Source: Flavobacteriales bacterium (GTDB lineage: Bacteria > Bacteroidota > Bacteroidia > UBA10329). From it: DNA of 64,000 bases. The stretch covers positions 124,001 to 188,000 of the forward strand of contig JAIPBM010000005.1 of NCBI GenBank assembly GCA_021739695.1, read 5' to 3'. Numbering within the stretch: position 1 is the first letter of the stretch; each line of letters opens with the position of its first letter. This document shows, piece by piece, positions 34,022 to 44,007 of this stretch. The notes under the pieces were generated by a model that was not told where the DNA came from, ran no database searches, and was given only the letters and a program-made list of their open reading frames with translations. Made by a program: the position numbers and the translations under genes.

Positions 34022-35491
34022 ATGTCATTAGATTCAAACAAGTTCCAAGGAGAGGGACTTACCTATGACGATGTTCTTCTCGTTCCAGCTTACTCCGAAG
34101 TCTTGCCGCGTGATGTGAACATCAGCAGCAAATTCACCCGAAACATCAGCATCAATGTCCCGATAGCATCTGCTGCGATGGACACTGTAACCGAAGCTGC
34201 CATGGCCATTGCCATTGCCCAAGAAGGTGGAATCGGAGTTATTCACAAGAACATGAGCATCGAACAGCAGGCACTCGAAGTCCGAAAGGTGAAACGTGCT
34301 GAAAGTGGAATGATCTTGGATCCTGTAACGCTGAAGGCTGATGCCTTGGTCGGAGATGCAGAGAACATGATGGCCGAATATAAGATCGGTGGAATTCCTG
34401 TGGTGGACGACAACCGAAAACTGGTCGGCATCATCACCAATCGCGACCTGCGCTTTGAAAAAAACATGAAGCGCCCGATCAGTGAGCTGATGACTTCAGA
34501 AGGGCTGATCACTATCACTGATGTGAAGGATGTTTTGAAAACCGAAGCCATGTTGCAAAAACATCGCATCGAAAAACTTCCTGTTGTTGATAAGGACTAC
34601 AAATTGGTAGGACTAATCACCTACAAAGACCTTATCAAAACCAAACTAAGACCCAATGCTTGCAAAGACGAGCATGGCCGGTTAAGAGTTGCTGCGGCAG
34701 TTGGCGTAACTCCGGATATGCTTGAGCGCGTCACCGCATTAGAAGCTGTAGGGGTTGATGCGATCATCATTGATACCGCACACGGCCATTCAAAAGGAGT
34801 AGTCAACTCGTTGAAGATTGCGAAGGATGCTTTTCCAAACTTACAGGTGATTGTTGGAAATATTGCCACCGCAGAAGCTGCACTGATGCTTGTGAAGCAT
34901 GGAGCGGATGCTGTGAAAGTTGGCATTGGTCCTGGGTCAATCTGCACCACGCGAATCATTGCAGGCGTTGGTGTTCCTCAACTTACCGCAGTAATGGATG
35001 TTGCCAATGCATTGAGAGGAACTGGTGTTCCAGTAATTGCTGATGGCGGCATAAAGTTTACAGGCGATATTGTGAAAGCTGTGGTTGCCGGTGCTGATGT
35101 GATCATGGCCGGAAGCATGTTTGCAGGAACCGAAGAATCTCCGGGCAGAACGATTATTCTGGAAGGAAGAAAATTCAAAACGTATCGAGGAATGGGTTCG
35201 ATTGAAGCCATGCAAAAAGGCTCGAAAGACCGTTATTTCCAAGATGCGGAAGACGATATCAAAAAACTTGTTCCCGAAGGAATTGTTGGTCGAGTGCCTT
35301 ATAAAGGAACATTGACAGAGGTCATGTACCAGATAGTTGGTGGACTTCGTGCCGGTATGGGATATTGCGGAGCCGCCACCATTACCGACCTTCAGAACGC
35401 CAAGCTAATCAAGATATCTCCAGCAGGATTCAGAGAGAGCCATCCGCATGGTGTTACCATTACTAGCGAAGCACCAAACTACAGTCCTTAG
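34022..35491 (+). CDS. guaB: IMP dehydrogenase
   Basis: The 489-residue enzyme oxidises IMP to XMP, the committed step to GMP. It has the TIM-barrel start [20 protein letters not shown], two CBS domains inserted at about 95-215, and the catalytic loop [11 protein letters not shown] with Cys308. The flap region ends in [11 protein letters not shown] and [11 protein letters not shown]. Length matches the bacterial norm. The frame is open from 33986, but that start lies in the promoter box; ATG 34022 gives the conserved [20 protein letters not shown]. It stands alone, with its own promoter, upstream of the chaperone genes. Confidence 0.97.
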   Translation: MSLDSNKFQGEGLTYDDVLLVPAYSEVLPRDVNISSKFTRNISINVPIASAAMDTVTEAAMAIAIAQEGGIGVIHKNMSIEQQALEVRKVKRAESGMILDPVTLKADALVGDAENMMAEYKIGGIPVVDDNRKLVGIITNRDLRFEKNMKRPISELMTSEGLITITDVKDVLKTEAMLQKHRIEKLPVVDKDYKLVGLITYKDLIKTKLRPNACKDEHGRLRVAAAVGVTPDMLERVTALEAVGVDAIIIDTAHGHSKGVVNSLKIAKDAFPNLQVIVGNIATAEAALMLVKHGADAVKVGIGPGSICTTRIIAGVGVPQLTAVMDVANALRGTGVPVIADGGIKFTGDIVKAVVAGADVIMAGSMFAGTEESPGRTIILEGRKFKTYRGMGSIEAMQKGSKDRYFQDAEDDIKKLVPEGIVGRVPYKGTLTEVMYQIVGGLRAGMGYCGAATITDLQNAKLIKISPAGFRESHPHGVTITSEAPNYSP

Positions 35492-35519
35492 TCGGTCAAT
35501 TTTGGCATGCTCATTTTTC

Positions 35520-35527
35520 TATTTTTG
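35520..35527 (+). promoter_or_regulatory. Bacteroidota -7 promoter box for the chaperone operon
   Basis: TATTTTTG matches TAnnTTTG and ends 27 bases ahead of the ATG at 35555. A TTTG at 35501-35504 is slightly too close to be an ideal -33 element. Confidence 0.45.
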
Positions 35528-35554
35528 CGACCCTTATTAAAAACACTTTAAACT

Positions 35555-37516
35555 ATGAAGAACAATTTCTTTAAAACGACCCTGCTTGTGGCCTTGCTAA
35601 TTGGTAGCGTTGATCTTTTCGGCCAAGAGAAGGACGCTGTTCTCTTAACTGTTGACGGGCAGAACATTTCATTATCAGAATTTGAAGCGGTTTATAAGAA
35701 GAACAACCGAGATGAAACGATTGACCAGAAAGATCTGGAAGATTATCTTGACCTCTACATCAATTTCCGATTGAAAGTGCGCGAAGCTGAATCCTTGGGA
35801 TTGGATACGGTGAAAAAATTCATTGAAGAGCTGAAAGGCTACCAAAAACAATTGGCAAAACCTTATCTAACCGATAAAAAGGTGTCTGAGAAACTTGTTC
35901 AGGAAGCCTACGAAAGAAGTTTGAAAGACATGCACGCCAGCCACATCCTTATAAAGGTTGGGCCAGATGCCTTGCCAAAAGATACGCTTGCTGCCTACAA
36001 TAAGATTGAAGGCATCCGCAAGCAAGCATTGAAAGGCGATTTTTCTGCCTTAGCAAGAAAATATTCTGAAGATCCATCTGCCAAAGAAAACGGTGGTGAT
36101 CTAGGTTGGTTTTCTGTGCTTCGAATGGTGTATCCATTTGAAAGCGCTGCCTACACTACACCAATTGGTGAAGTAAGCATGCCTGTTCGTACACGATTTG
36201 GCTACCATATCATTAAAGTTTTAGGAAGTCGTGAAGCACAAGGAGAGATCAGAGCTGCTCACATCATGATCAAAACTCCACCAGAGGCTACCGATGAAGA
36301 CCGTCAAAAAGCGGAAGCTAAGATCAAAGAAGTAAAAGACCTACTAGATAAAGGTCAGAGTTTCGAAGAGCTTGCGAAGAAATATTCGGAAGACAAAGGT
36401 TCATCTACTAAAGGTGGCGAACTTCCAAAATTCGGAACAGGTAGAATGGTTCCTCCATTTGAAGTAGCCGCTTTTGGATTGAAAGCTGATGGCGATTACT
36501 CTGAACCGGTTCTTACAGATTATGGCTGGCACATCGTAAAACGATTGGAACGTTACTCAGTTCCAACATTCGAAGAAATTGAAAAAGAATTGAACTCGAA
36601 GGTTGCTAAAGACAGCCGTTCTGAAATGAGCACGACTTCGGTCCTAAATCGAATCAAAAAAGATTATGGATTCAAGGAAAATCGTGCTGCAGTTGATCAA
36701 CTAAGCAGTTACTTGACTGACGCGATCATCGAAGGAAAATGGAACGCTGATACTGCCAAAGGGCTTAGCGCAGTTGTATGCGAGATTGGCGACAAAAAAT
36801 TCACTCAAGAAGACTTGGCCAACTACATTGGCACACATCAGGTTAGAAGAAAAGCAGACGACCTGAAAGTGGTGCTTTATGCTATGTTCAATCAATTTGT
36901 GGACGAGAACCTGCTTGCTTATGAAGAGAGCAAACTAGCTGGTAAATACCCTGAATACAAAGCTTTGCTGAAGGAATACAGAGATGGAATTCTCTTGTTT
37001 GACCTTACAGACGACAAAGTGTGGTCTAAGGCTGTAAAAGACACTTCTGGATTGAAGGCGTTCCACGAGAAAAACCGTGATAAATTCATGTGGGAAAAAC
37101 GATTGGATGCAGAAATCTACTATTGTCAGAAAGATTCTGTAGTTGAACCGCTGAAGAAAATATTACTTAAGAAATTGAAGAAAAAGAAACCAAGCAAAGA
37201 GGAAATTCTTAAGGAATTCAATGCGAATTCTCAACTCAATCTTCGAGTAGACCAAGGGATGTACGAGGCAAATGACGAGAAACTGTTGGAGAACGTTACT
37301 TGGGAAAAAGGCGTCTTTGGTCCGTTCAAAGATGGAGAGAATCAAGTGCTGATCTTGGTGAAAGCGGTTTCGGCTCCAACACCAAAAACATTGAAAGAAG
37401 CGAGAGGATTGGTTACTGCAGAATATCAGAACTATCTTGAAAAAGAATGGATCAATGAACTTCGTGGTAAATACAAGTTCAGCGCTAACCGCGACTTACT
37501 TCTACAGATCAAATAA
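35555..37516 (+). CDS. periplasmic peptidyl-prolyl isomerase with two parvulin domains
   Basis: The 653-residue exported protein has a signal peptide (MKNNFFKTTLLVALLIGSVD, cut near FGQ) and a SurA-like helical N-terminal chaperone segment. Two parvulin (PpiC) domains lie at about 125-222 and 228-335. Both carry the family pattern: ASHILIKV, KYSEDPSAKENGGDLGWF and GYHIIKV in the first, and AAHIMIKT, KYSEDKGSSTKGGELPKF and GWHIVKRL in the second. The C-terminal 300 residues are helical and unassigned. It should help fold outer-membrane and secreted proteins. It is the first of three related chaperone genes that follow one another closely. Confidence 0.9.
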   Translation: MKNNFFKTTLLVALLIGSVDLFGQEKDAVLLTVDGQNISLSEFEAVYKKNNRDETIDQKDLEDYLDLYINFRLKVREAESLGLDTVKKFIEELKGYQKQLAKPYLTDKKVSEKLVQEAYERSLKDMHASHILIKVGPDALPKDTLAAYNKIEGIRKQALKGDFSALARKYSEDPSAKENGGDLGWFSVLRMVYPFESAAYTTPIGEVSMPVRTRFGYHIIKVLGSREAQGEIRAAHIMIKTPPEATDEDRQKAEAKIKEVKDLLDKGQSFEELAKKYSEDKGSSTKGGELPKFGTGRMVPPFEVAAFGLKADGDYSEPVLTDYGWHIVKRLERYSVPTFEEIEKELNSKVAKDSRSEMSTTSVLNRIKKDYGFKENRAAVDQLSSYLTDAIIEGKWNADTAKGLSAVVCEIGDKKFTQEDLANYIGTHQVRRKADDLKVVLYAMFNQFVDENLLAYEESKLAGKYPEYKALLKEYRDGILLFDLTDDKVWSKAVKDTSGLKAFHEKNRDKFMWEKRLDAEIYYCQKDSVVEPLKKILLKKLKKKKPSKEEILKEFNANSQLNLRVDQGMYEANDEKLLENVTWEKGVFGPFKDGENQVLILVKAVSAPTPKTLKEARGLVTAEYQNYLEKEWINELRGKYKFSANRDLLLQIK

Positions 37517-37523
37517 GCTGCTG

Positions 37524-38381
37524 TTGCGCACCTTATCATATGCATTACTTCTCACCCTGCTATGGACCATAGCAGGGTGCGATTTTTTTAAAAAGGAAGA
37601 AAATCGCACTGTGGTTGCCAAGGCAAAAAACCACGAATTGTATCTAGATGAACTGGCATCGGCCCTTCCAACAGGCATCACGCCAGAAGACAGTTCAAGC
37701 TTTGCAAACAGCTACATCAAAACTTGGGCAACGCAGATGCTATTGCTTGATAAGGCAGAACTGAACCTGACTGAAAATGCCAAAGATGTAAGCGAGCAGT
37801 TGGAGGAGTACCGAAGATCGCTGATCATCTATCAATATGAAAAGCAACTGATCAACCAGCGGCTTGACACGACAATCTCTGCTAAACAAATTGAAGAATA
37901 CTACAACAATAACAAGGACAATTTCGAGTTACAGGACAACATTGCGAGAGCCCTGTTTGTGAAGCTGGATAAGAATAGCAAGGACGTAGAGAAAGTGAGG
38001 AAACTGTGCCGGTCGGAAAAGCCAGAAGACAGACAAGAACTGGAAGAATACTCTAGTCAGCATGCAATGTCGTTTCATCTGAACGACCAGCAATGGGTTC
38101 CCTTCAGCGAATTATTGAACCAAATGCCGCACACGAATTACCTGAACGTAAATTATTTTTCGAGCTACAATTTTGCGCAATTGGAAGATTCCACAGCGCA
38201 TTATTTACTTGAAGTGAAAGAACTTAAATACAAAAACAGTGTTTCGCCAATTGAGTTTGAAAAGCAGAACATCAGAAGTATACTTTTGAACCAGCGTAAA
38301 CTGGAGCTCATTCAACGCTTGGAAAGAGACATATTTGAAGAGGCGGTTTCGAAGAACCAATTCGAAATCATGAATGAATGA
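37524..38381 (+). CDS. SurA-N-like periplasmic lipoprotein lacking a parvulin domain
   Basis: The reading frame ends at 38381; the start is uncertain. A TTG at 37524 gives MRTLSYALLLTLLWTIAGC, a clean lipoprotein signal with lipobox TIAGC and 285 residues. ATGs at 37437 and 37455 lie inside the preceding gene and would give an overlong N-region. The body has the helical AKNHELYLDELASALP and ISAKQIEEYYNNNKDNFEL patterns of SurA/PpiD chaperone segments. No parvulin active-site block is seen, so it is likely a chaperone without isomerase activity. It lies between two parvulin proteins and the next gene begins 1 base after its stop. Confidence 0.78.
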   Translation: MRTLSYALLLTLLWTIAGCDFFKKEENRTVVAKAKNHELYLDELASALPTGITPEDSSSFANSYIKTWATQMLLLDKAELNLTENAKDVSEQLEEYRRSLIIYQYEKQLINQRLDTTISAKQIEEYYNNNKDNFELQDNIARALFVKLDKNSKDVEKVRKLCRSEKPEDRQELEEYSSQHAMSFHLNDQQWVPFSELLNQMPHTNYLNVNYFSSYNFAQLEDSTAHYLLEVKELKYKNSVSPIEFEKQNIRSILLNQRKLELIQRLERDIFEEAVSKNQFEIMNE

Positions 38382-38382
38382 T

Positions 38383-39732
38383 ATGAAGAATACATTACTT
38401 ACGCTTTTCACTCTCATCTTTTCCTTCAGCAGTTTTGCTCAAGAAGGACAAACCATAGACCGCGTGATTGCGGTTGTTGGCGGAAGCATCACACTGCAAT
38501 CTGAACTGGAAACGCAGTATTTGCAAATGCTGGCTTCTGGCTATGAACCCAATGATGATAGCCGATGCATCGTATTTGAAGAGCTTCTTTACGGAAACCT
38601 GCTGTTGCACCGCGCCAAGGTAGACAGTCTTGAGGTATCTGACGGTGAAGTGGAAGACGAACTGTCGCGCAGGTTAGAGTACTTCATTGCGCAGCTAGGT
38701 TCGCAAGAAAAATTGGAGGAGTATTACGAGAAATCAATCCTCGAGATCAAAGATGAATTCCGCGAATTGATCAAGGAACAATTGCTTACCCAAAGGATGC
38801 AGGCCAAAATCTCTGGCGACATTAAGGTGACTCCGGCCGAAACACGTGCTTATTTCAATCGGATACCGAAAGACAGTCTTCCATTCATCAACACCGAAAT
38901 TGAACTCGGAAGGATCATGCGTAGACCTGCCATTACCAAAGAACAGAAAGCAGCTGCCAAAGCTGAAGCTGAGGAATTAAGACAGCGTGTATTGAATGGC
39001 GAAAGTTTCCGTGCATTGGCCATTCTGTATTCTAAAGATCCTGGCTCTGCCAAAAAAGGTGGCGACCTCGGTTTCTTTGAGCGCGGAATGATGGTTCCCG
39101 AATTTGATGCCGTTGCCTTCCGACTGAAAGAAGATTCGGTTTCCGAAGTTTTTGAAACGAGCTATGGCTTCCACTTCATGGAAATGCTTGAAAGACGTGG
39201 CGAACAGATCAATATTCGCCACATTCTGATTCAGCCTAAAACCTCCATTTTAGATCTTGAGCTATCGCGAACATTTCTCGACAGCATACACGAACTGATT
39301 ACCGAAAAGAAAATGACATTTGCTGAGGCAGCAGAGAAATTCTCTGATGACCCTGAAAGCAAATCGAATGGCGGAATGATGTTTAACCCGATGACGGGTG
39401 CGCCTGCTTTCGACATGGATCAGCTTGGTTCCATTGATCAACGCCTCTTTCTTACAATCGAGAACATGCAAGCAGGCGATATTTCGAAAGCTGTTAAAAC
39501 CCAGTCGCCTGATGGTAAAGAAGCCTACAATCTGTTTTATCTGAAGAAAAAATCTGAGCCGCATATTGCCAATATGCAAGACGATTACCAACGGATTCAG
39601 CAAGCTGCCTTGGCAGAAAAAAAGAACAGAGCCGTTGAGAAATGGATCAACGATAAGGCCGTAAAAACATACATTCGAATTGACGATGACTTTAAGGATT
39701 GTCCTTTTACTCATCATTGGACCAAGAACTGA
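38383..39732 (+). CDS. periplasmic SurA-type peptidyl-prolyl isomerase
   Basis: The 449-residue protein starts with MKNTLLTLFTLIFSFSSFAQ and then IDRVIAVVGGSITLQSELE, the N-terminal strand-helix of SurA. One clear parvulin domain is present (about 175-270: LGRIMRRPA, YSKDPGSAKKGGDLGFF, SYGFHFMEML) and a second, weaker one follows (NIRHILIQPK, KFSDDPESKSNGGMMF). It is similar in length and order to E. coli SurA (428). An in-frame ATG at 38374 overlaps the previous gene; 38383 directly precedes the signal peptide. The role should be delivery of outer-membrane proteins to the BAM complex. The gene name surA is plausible, but two paralogues here make strict orthology uncertain. Confidence 0.9.
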   Translation: MKNTLLTLFTLIFSFSSFAQEGQTIDRVIAVVGGSITLQSELETQYLQMLASGYEPNDDSRCIVFEELLYGNLLLHRAKVDSLEVSDGEVEDELSRRLEYFIAQLGSQEKLEEYYEKSILEIKDEFRELIKEQLLTQRMQAKISGDIKVTPAETRAYFNRIPKDSLPFINTEIELGRIMRRPAITKEQKAAAKAEAEELRQRVLNGESFRALAILYSKDPGSAKKGGDLGFFERGMMVPEFDAVAFRLKEDSVSEVFETSYGFHFMEMLERRGEQINIRHILIQPKTSILDLELSRTFLDSIHELITEKKMTFAEAAEKFSDDPESKSNGGMMFNPMTGAPAFDMDQLGSIDQRLFLTIENMQAGDISKAVKTQSPDGKEAYNLFYLKKKSEPHIANMQDDYQRIQQAALAEKKNRAVEKWINDKAVKTYIRIDDDFKDCPFTHHWTKN

Positions 39733-39734
39733 TC

Positions 39735-40706
39735 ATGACAACATTTAAGAGTGATGTAGAAGCGATGGAAGCGTTGCAAAACGCTTACAAGAATCTGACA
39801 AAAGAGATCGGGAAAGCCATTGTTGGACAGGAAACGGTTGTAAAAAATGTGCTTATTTCCATCTTCAGCCATGGCCACTGCCTGCTGATCGGTGTGCCCG
39901 GTTTGGCAAAAACACTTCTTGTGAATAGCATTTCAGATGCCTTGGGCTTGAGCTATAATCGTATTCAGTTCACCCCGGACCTTATGCCATCTGACATTAT
40001 TGGCACTGAAATTCTGAACGACCAACGCCAGTTTCAATTTGTAAAAGGACCGTTGTTTGCCAATATCGTATTGGCTGATGAGATAAACCGTACGCCACCT
40101 AAAACACAGGCTGCATTGCTTGAGGCGATGCAGGAAGAAGCGGTGACAACAGGCGGTGTCCGTCACGAATTGCCACATCCATTCTTTGTATTAGCCACGC
40201 AAAACCCGATTGAACAGGAAGGAACCTACCCGCTACCAGAAGCACAATTGGACCGTTTCATGTTCAACGTTTGGTTAGATTACCCTTCATACCAAGAAGA
40301 ATTGAACGTAGTAAAACTGACTACGACTGATAAGAAGGTAAAACTGAATCCGGTGCTAAGCGCTGAAGAGATCGTTTTCTTTCAGCAGTTGATCCGTAGA
40401 GTTCCTGTTCCAGAAAACGTGTATGAATATGCAGTAAAACTGGCCACCAGCACTAGACCGAACACCGAAATGGCCAACGCCAAGGTGAATGAATATGTGA
40501 ACTGGGGAGCTGGTCCGCGTGCATCACAATACCTAATTATCGGAGCCAAATGCCATGCTGCCATCAATGGCAAATTCTCTCCTGATATTGCTGATGTACG
40601 AGCCGTGGCAGAACCGATTTTGCGCCACCGAATAGTGCGTAACTATAAGGCCGAAGCAGAAGGCATTACGGTAGAAGACATCATTGCCGAATTGGTGAAA
40701 GCCTAA
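39735..40706 (+). CDS. MoxR-family AAA+ ATPase
   Basis: The 323-residue ATPase has Walker A GVPGLAKT at 53-60 and Walker B LADEINR around 113-119. Other family landmarks are FTPDLMPSDIIGTEI, KTQAALLEAMQEEAVTTGG and ATQNPIEQEGTYPLPEAQLD. MoxR proteins act as chaperones for von Willebrand-type and DUF58 proteins and metalloproteins. Those usual partners are not adjacent: the gene follows the chaperone genes by 2 bases, and the next gene is on the other strand. Translation from ATG 39735 rather than 39699 avoids an overlap with the SurA-type gene. Confidence 0.93.
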   Translation: MTTFKSDVEAMEALQNAYKNLTKEIGKAIVGQETVVKNVLISIFSHGHCLLIGVPGLAKTLLVNSISDALGLSYNRIQFTPDLMPSDIIGTEILNDQRQFQFVKGPLFANIVLADEINRTPPKTQAALLEAMQEEAVTTGGVRHELPHPFFVLATQNPIEQEGTYPLPEAQLDRFMFNVWLDYPSYQEELNVVKLTTTDKKVKLNPVLSAEEIVFFQQLIRRVPVPENVYEYAVKLATSTRPNTEMANAKVNEYVNWGAGPRASQYLIIGAKCHAAINGKFSPDIADVRAVAEPILRHRIVRNYKAEAEGITVEDIIAELVKA

Positions 40707-40720
40707 AGGCTGAATGCCTC

Positions 40721-40743
40721 AGGTTGATGTGTAGAATCAACCT
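40721..40743. terminator. hairpin between convergent moxR-type and tlpA-type genes
   Basis: AGGTTGAT and ATCAACCT form an 8-bp stem with a 7-base loop. The tail on the plus side (TTCAGTTC) is only weakly T-rich. It lies exactly between two converging genes and could end transcripts from both sides. Confidence 0.4.
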
Positions 40744-40757
40744 TTCAGTTCAAAAGT

Positions 40758-42212
40758 CTACTGTCCTGCCAATTTCTGCAGGATCTCTAATAATCTCGGG
40801 TCGCTTGGGCGCGGAGCGTTTGGATCGACAACTTTGCCTTTCTTATCAAAAATGAGGTAACGAGGAATGCTGTGGACACCAAACTTGGCAGTAACCTCAG
40901 AACCCCAACCTCCTTTTGACAGGCCATGCACGCCTTCAATCCCTAATTCTTCGATCGCCAATTTCCAAACTGTTTCTGTGTTGTCGATGGAGATGTATAG
41001 AAATTCGATCTCCTTCAGTTCCTTCTTGCTTAGCTTCTCTTTAAGTGCCTTTGAAAATGGGAATTCCTTTCGGCATGGTCCGCACCAACTTGCCCAAATA
41101 TCCAAGTAGACAACTTTGCCTTTCAGCTCGGAAAGTTTGAAGGTCTTGCCGTTGATTCCTTGTAATTCCACATCAACCTCATCGTGTGTGGATTTAATGT
41201 CGTTCACCGCAATTTCCACTTCGTCATCTTTCGCTTTCAGTCTTTCGGCCAAGCTATCTTCCACCAATTTCACAAACACTTCGGAACCAGAGGTTCCAGC
41301 CAGTTGATCGCGCATTTGGCGTAATAACGATGGTTGTACGTAAATCGAATTGGCAAGCAAGGTTTGTGTTAGAAAATACTGAAGCGCCTCGCCTTTCAGG
41401 TTTTCTCTGGCCACATTGAATGCCTCTTGAACCTGCGCTTGCTTGTCTGCAAACTTCATGAAATCGTAAGCTTCCAAGGCCTTGTAATCCACAAATTGAA
41501 GCAGCAATTCGCGAAAAAATCTGCTATCCAATTCGGAGCTTTTATTCATGCGTTCCCAATTCAAGCCCTCTATAAGCACTTTCGGAACCTCTGTTGCCTT
41601 TGGGATGGAACTACCAGCGGTTTTAGCTTCCGAAAACTTGAACAACGAAAGGAAATAATAGTAGCCAATGTGATTTTTGTAGGCTTTCGAAAATGCTTCT
41701 GGAAGCTTGGGATCAAACTTTTCCATGGCGGAAATAACATCATTTCTCAACCTGAATGACTCCATTTCCATGGCATCGATGTTGGTGGCGTCTTTTGCCT
41801 GTCCATCCAACCATTCCATCGTGAGTTTTGAGCCGAACTTCTCCTTTATCTGCGAAGCGAACGCATGAATATTACCTCCATCGCCACTGAATTTTACCGT
41901 TTTATCATCCTCCAAAAAGTCAGCTTCGAATTCGATATTCAGCGAGTCTGCGTACTTCCATGCAAACACACTTCTGTCTTTGCCTTTGTAGCTCAAGGTC
42001 ATCCAACCCGAAGCTGGAATTGTAACCGTTTTGGAAAACGAAGCATTTTCAACCGGAATTTCTTCTTGCCAAGAACCATCGAAGAAATCCTTTGGGAATT
42101 GCGCCACTAATTTCTCGTTGGCCAACCCACTGATGGTGCCGGTAAAATGAAATTGCTGCGCCCAAGCGGTGTTTACCAGCAGGAACGCAGCAATGATCAA
42201 AATTCTCTTCAT
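40758..42212 (-). CDS. TlpA-like periplasmic thiol-disulfide oxidoreductase
   Basis: The 484-residue exported protein has a signal peptide (MKRILIIAAFLLVNTAWAQQ). A beta-rich domain of the kind common before Bacteroidota TlpA proteins (about 20-110) is followed by a long helical middle part. A thioredoxin-like C-terminal domain has the active site WASWCGPCRKEFP, with CGPC at about 377-380. The conserved cis-Pro is in HSIPRYLIFD. It should reduce or exchange disulfides in the periplasm. Its ATG is 3 bases beyond the stop of the phosphatase gene, so the two form an operon. Confidence 0.9.
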   Translation of the reverse strand: MKRILIIAAFLLVNTAWAQQFHFTGTISGLANEKLVAQFPKDFFDGSWQEEIPVENASFSKTVTIPASGWMTLSYKGKDRSVFAWKYADSLNIEFEADFLEDDKTVKFSGDGGNIHAFASQIKEKFGSKLTMEWLDGQAKDATNIDAMEMESFRLRNDVISAMEKFDPKLPEAFSKAYKNHIGYYYFLSLFKFSEAKTAGSSIPKATEVPKVLIEGLNWERMNKSSELDSRFFRELLLQFVDYKALEAYDFMKFADKQAQVQEAFNVARENLKGEALQYFLTQTLLANSIYVQPSLLRQMRDQLAGTSGSEVFVKLVEDSLAERLKAKDDEVEIAVNDIKSTHDEVDVELQGINGKTFKLSELKGKVVYLDIWASWCGPCRKEFPFSKALKEKLSKKELKEIEFLYISIDNTETVWKLAIEELGIEGVHGLSKGGWGSEVTAKFGVHSIPRYLIFDKKGKVVDPNAPRPSDPRLLEILQKLAGQ

Positions 42213-42215
42213 GTA

Positions 42216-43901
42216 TTATTCAACCTTAATAATGCGTGCCACTGCTGGACGCTTATCAGTTATCACACGAATTAAGTATGCACCTTTTGCCAATCCAAGA
42301 TCTGAGGCGCTTACCGCATACTTTTTCGTGCCTGGGGTCATTTTCCCTTTATAGAATTCGTGTAAAATCCGGCCTTTTAGATCAATGAGTTCCACATTTG
42401 CCCAAAGATCTTGATAGACTTCAAACTGTACCGTTGCCTCGTTATTGAACGGGTTAGGATAAACATCAATACCAGAAACAGGAAACGCTGTTCCATCCTC
42501 TACACTACTATTTGGGTCAGATTGCTTAATGATGGTCCATTCGTCCAAAATCTCACCGTCTTTGGTCAAATATTCTCCAGATAAAGTATCTCCATGAATG
42601 TATAGCATGGTAGATCCTACACACGTATCGCATCCATGGCCGTAGTACATAACCGGGTGTTCCAGACCAGCGTCAGATTCCGAACTACCAGAGTTCCCTT
42701 GAACTATATACATTGTACCCAAGTTCTGATTGGGGCCATCCTTGTACTTGATATAAGGCGTTCCTTCAGATAGCTTACCGCTAGAACCATCAACCAAATG
42801 TTGACTCGGGTTAAAATCACTGGACACACCGAAAAACCCATTCACCAGATAAGAACGTTCATAAACATGGCTATGACCCGCAATGAGCAAATCAACACCA
42901 TAACTTTCAAGTACGGGAGCAATGTTTTCTCGGACAGCCTTCATATATACTTCGTAAAACGTTCCTGATTCATGTGACCCATCTGTGTGTGGCGGCTGAT
43001 GAATGAAAGCGACTACCCATGGCTTGTCATTGGCCTGCAGGTCGGCATGCATCCAATCAATGAACGGAGAACCATCGAATGAAAAAATGGGACTTACACC
43101 CGTCCAATCCCACATTTCATTTAACGGATTGCCTATTTCTGAGTTCAACGACATGAAATGCACATTTCCATAGTCGAAAGAATAATACAACTCGTAACCT
43201 GACGGCACACCTCCGATCTCTCCATTGGTAGGTACATCTATGACATCGTAATAAGGGCCATCGTGCGTTGTAGGGTCGGCACCTGGCACGATACTCGCTA
43301 CTGATCCGTAGTCATGATTTCCTGGTGTTGCCATGAAAGGAACTCTCGGCAAAACTTCTGGATAACCATACTGTGTCTCAAAAACTGTCTCTGTGTACTC
43401 AGCATCCGTGCCATCTGGATAAGCATTATCACCCAACCAGAACCACATATCGGGCATATCATCCCCAATACGATTCAAATAGGCATCCTTAACAGCCACT
43501 TGTTTGGAGTTCCCTTTTCCAAAATCGCCAATTGCCCAGATGTTTATGGGCTGCACTGTGCCAATTTCAGGAGAGGTTTTGAAGCGATGGTTTTCGTCTG
43601 CACCGGCCAAAACCGAACTACCATCACTCACCGCATAATAGTATTCGGTGTATGGATCGAGGCCGGTTATGTTTACCGTGTGATCGGTAACAGATGCCGA
43701 AACATCAACCTGATTATCCATTACGGTGGCCAAACTTGAACCGTAATATACACGGCCTGGTGTTGGCGAGTCTGTTCGCCACATCACTTTCATGCTGCTT
43801 GAGGTTGGAAACTGCAAGTATGGTCCGCGTGTAACCAATTGTGCCTGCGATTCGGCACATGCCAGAGCAGAAATAATCAGAAATAGAAATGTCTTTTTCA
43901 T
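42216..43901 (-). CDS. T9SS-exported purple-acid-phosphatase-like metallophosphoesterase
   Basis: The 561-residue protein has a signal peptide (MKKTFLFLIISALACAESQA) and a fibronectin-like N-terminal domain (RGPYLQFPTSSSMKVMWRTD). The dinuclear metallophosphatase motifs are AIGDFGKGN, WLGDNAYPDG, TPGNHDYG and IAGHSHVYER. A type A T9SS sorting domain covers about the last 80 residues (IDVYPNPFNNEATVQF to the end). It is probably a cell-surface phosphatase involved in phosphate acquisition. The longer frame to 43913 would need a TTG start, so the ATG at 43901 is preferred. It has its own promoter box and is followed closely by the thioredoxin-like gene. Confidence 0.92.
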   Translation of the reverse strand: MKKTFLFLIISALACAESQAQLVTRGPYLQFPTSSSMKVMWRTDSPTPGRVYYGSSLATVMDNQVDVSASVTDHTVNITGLDPYTEYYYAVSDGSSVLAGADENHRFKTSPEIGTVQPINIWAIGDFGKGNSKQVAVKDAYLNRIGDDMPDMWFWLGDNAYPDGTDAEYTETVFETQYGYPEVLPRVPFMATPGNHDYGSVASIVPGADPTTHDGPYYDVIDVPTNGEIGGVPSGYELYYSFDYGNVHFMSLNSEIGNPLNEMWDWTGVSPIFSFDGSPFIDWMHADLQANDKPWVVAFIHQPPHTDGSHESGTFYEVYMKAVRENIAPVLESYGVDLLIAGHSHVYERSYLVNGFFGVSSDFNPSQHLVDGSSGKLSEGTPYIKYKDGPNQNLGTMYIVQGNSGSSESDAGLEHPVMYYGHGCDTCVGSTMLYIHGDTLSGEYLTKDGEILDEWTIIKQSDPNSSVEDGTAFPVSGIDVYPNPFNNEATVQFEVYQDLWANVELIDLKGRILHEFYKGKMTPGTKKYAVSASDLGLAKGAYLIRVITDKRPAVARIIKVE

Positions 43902-43924
43902 TGCTTGATTCAATTAAAGGGACT

Positions 43925-43932
43925 CAAATTTA
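43925..43932 (-). promoter_or_regulatory. Bacteroidota -7 promoter box for the phosphatase-thioredoxin operon
   Basis: On the minus strand the site reads TAAATTTG, matching TAnnTTTG, 23 bases ahead of the ATG at 43901. Confidence 0.45.
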
Positions 43933-44007
43933 GTCTTTCAGGATTGAATCAAATACGCTAGCGTAAACCTTAATCAAAAGGTGATATTCCTAATTTCACG
44001 CCCGTTG

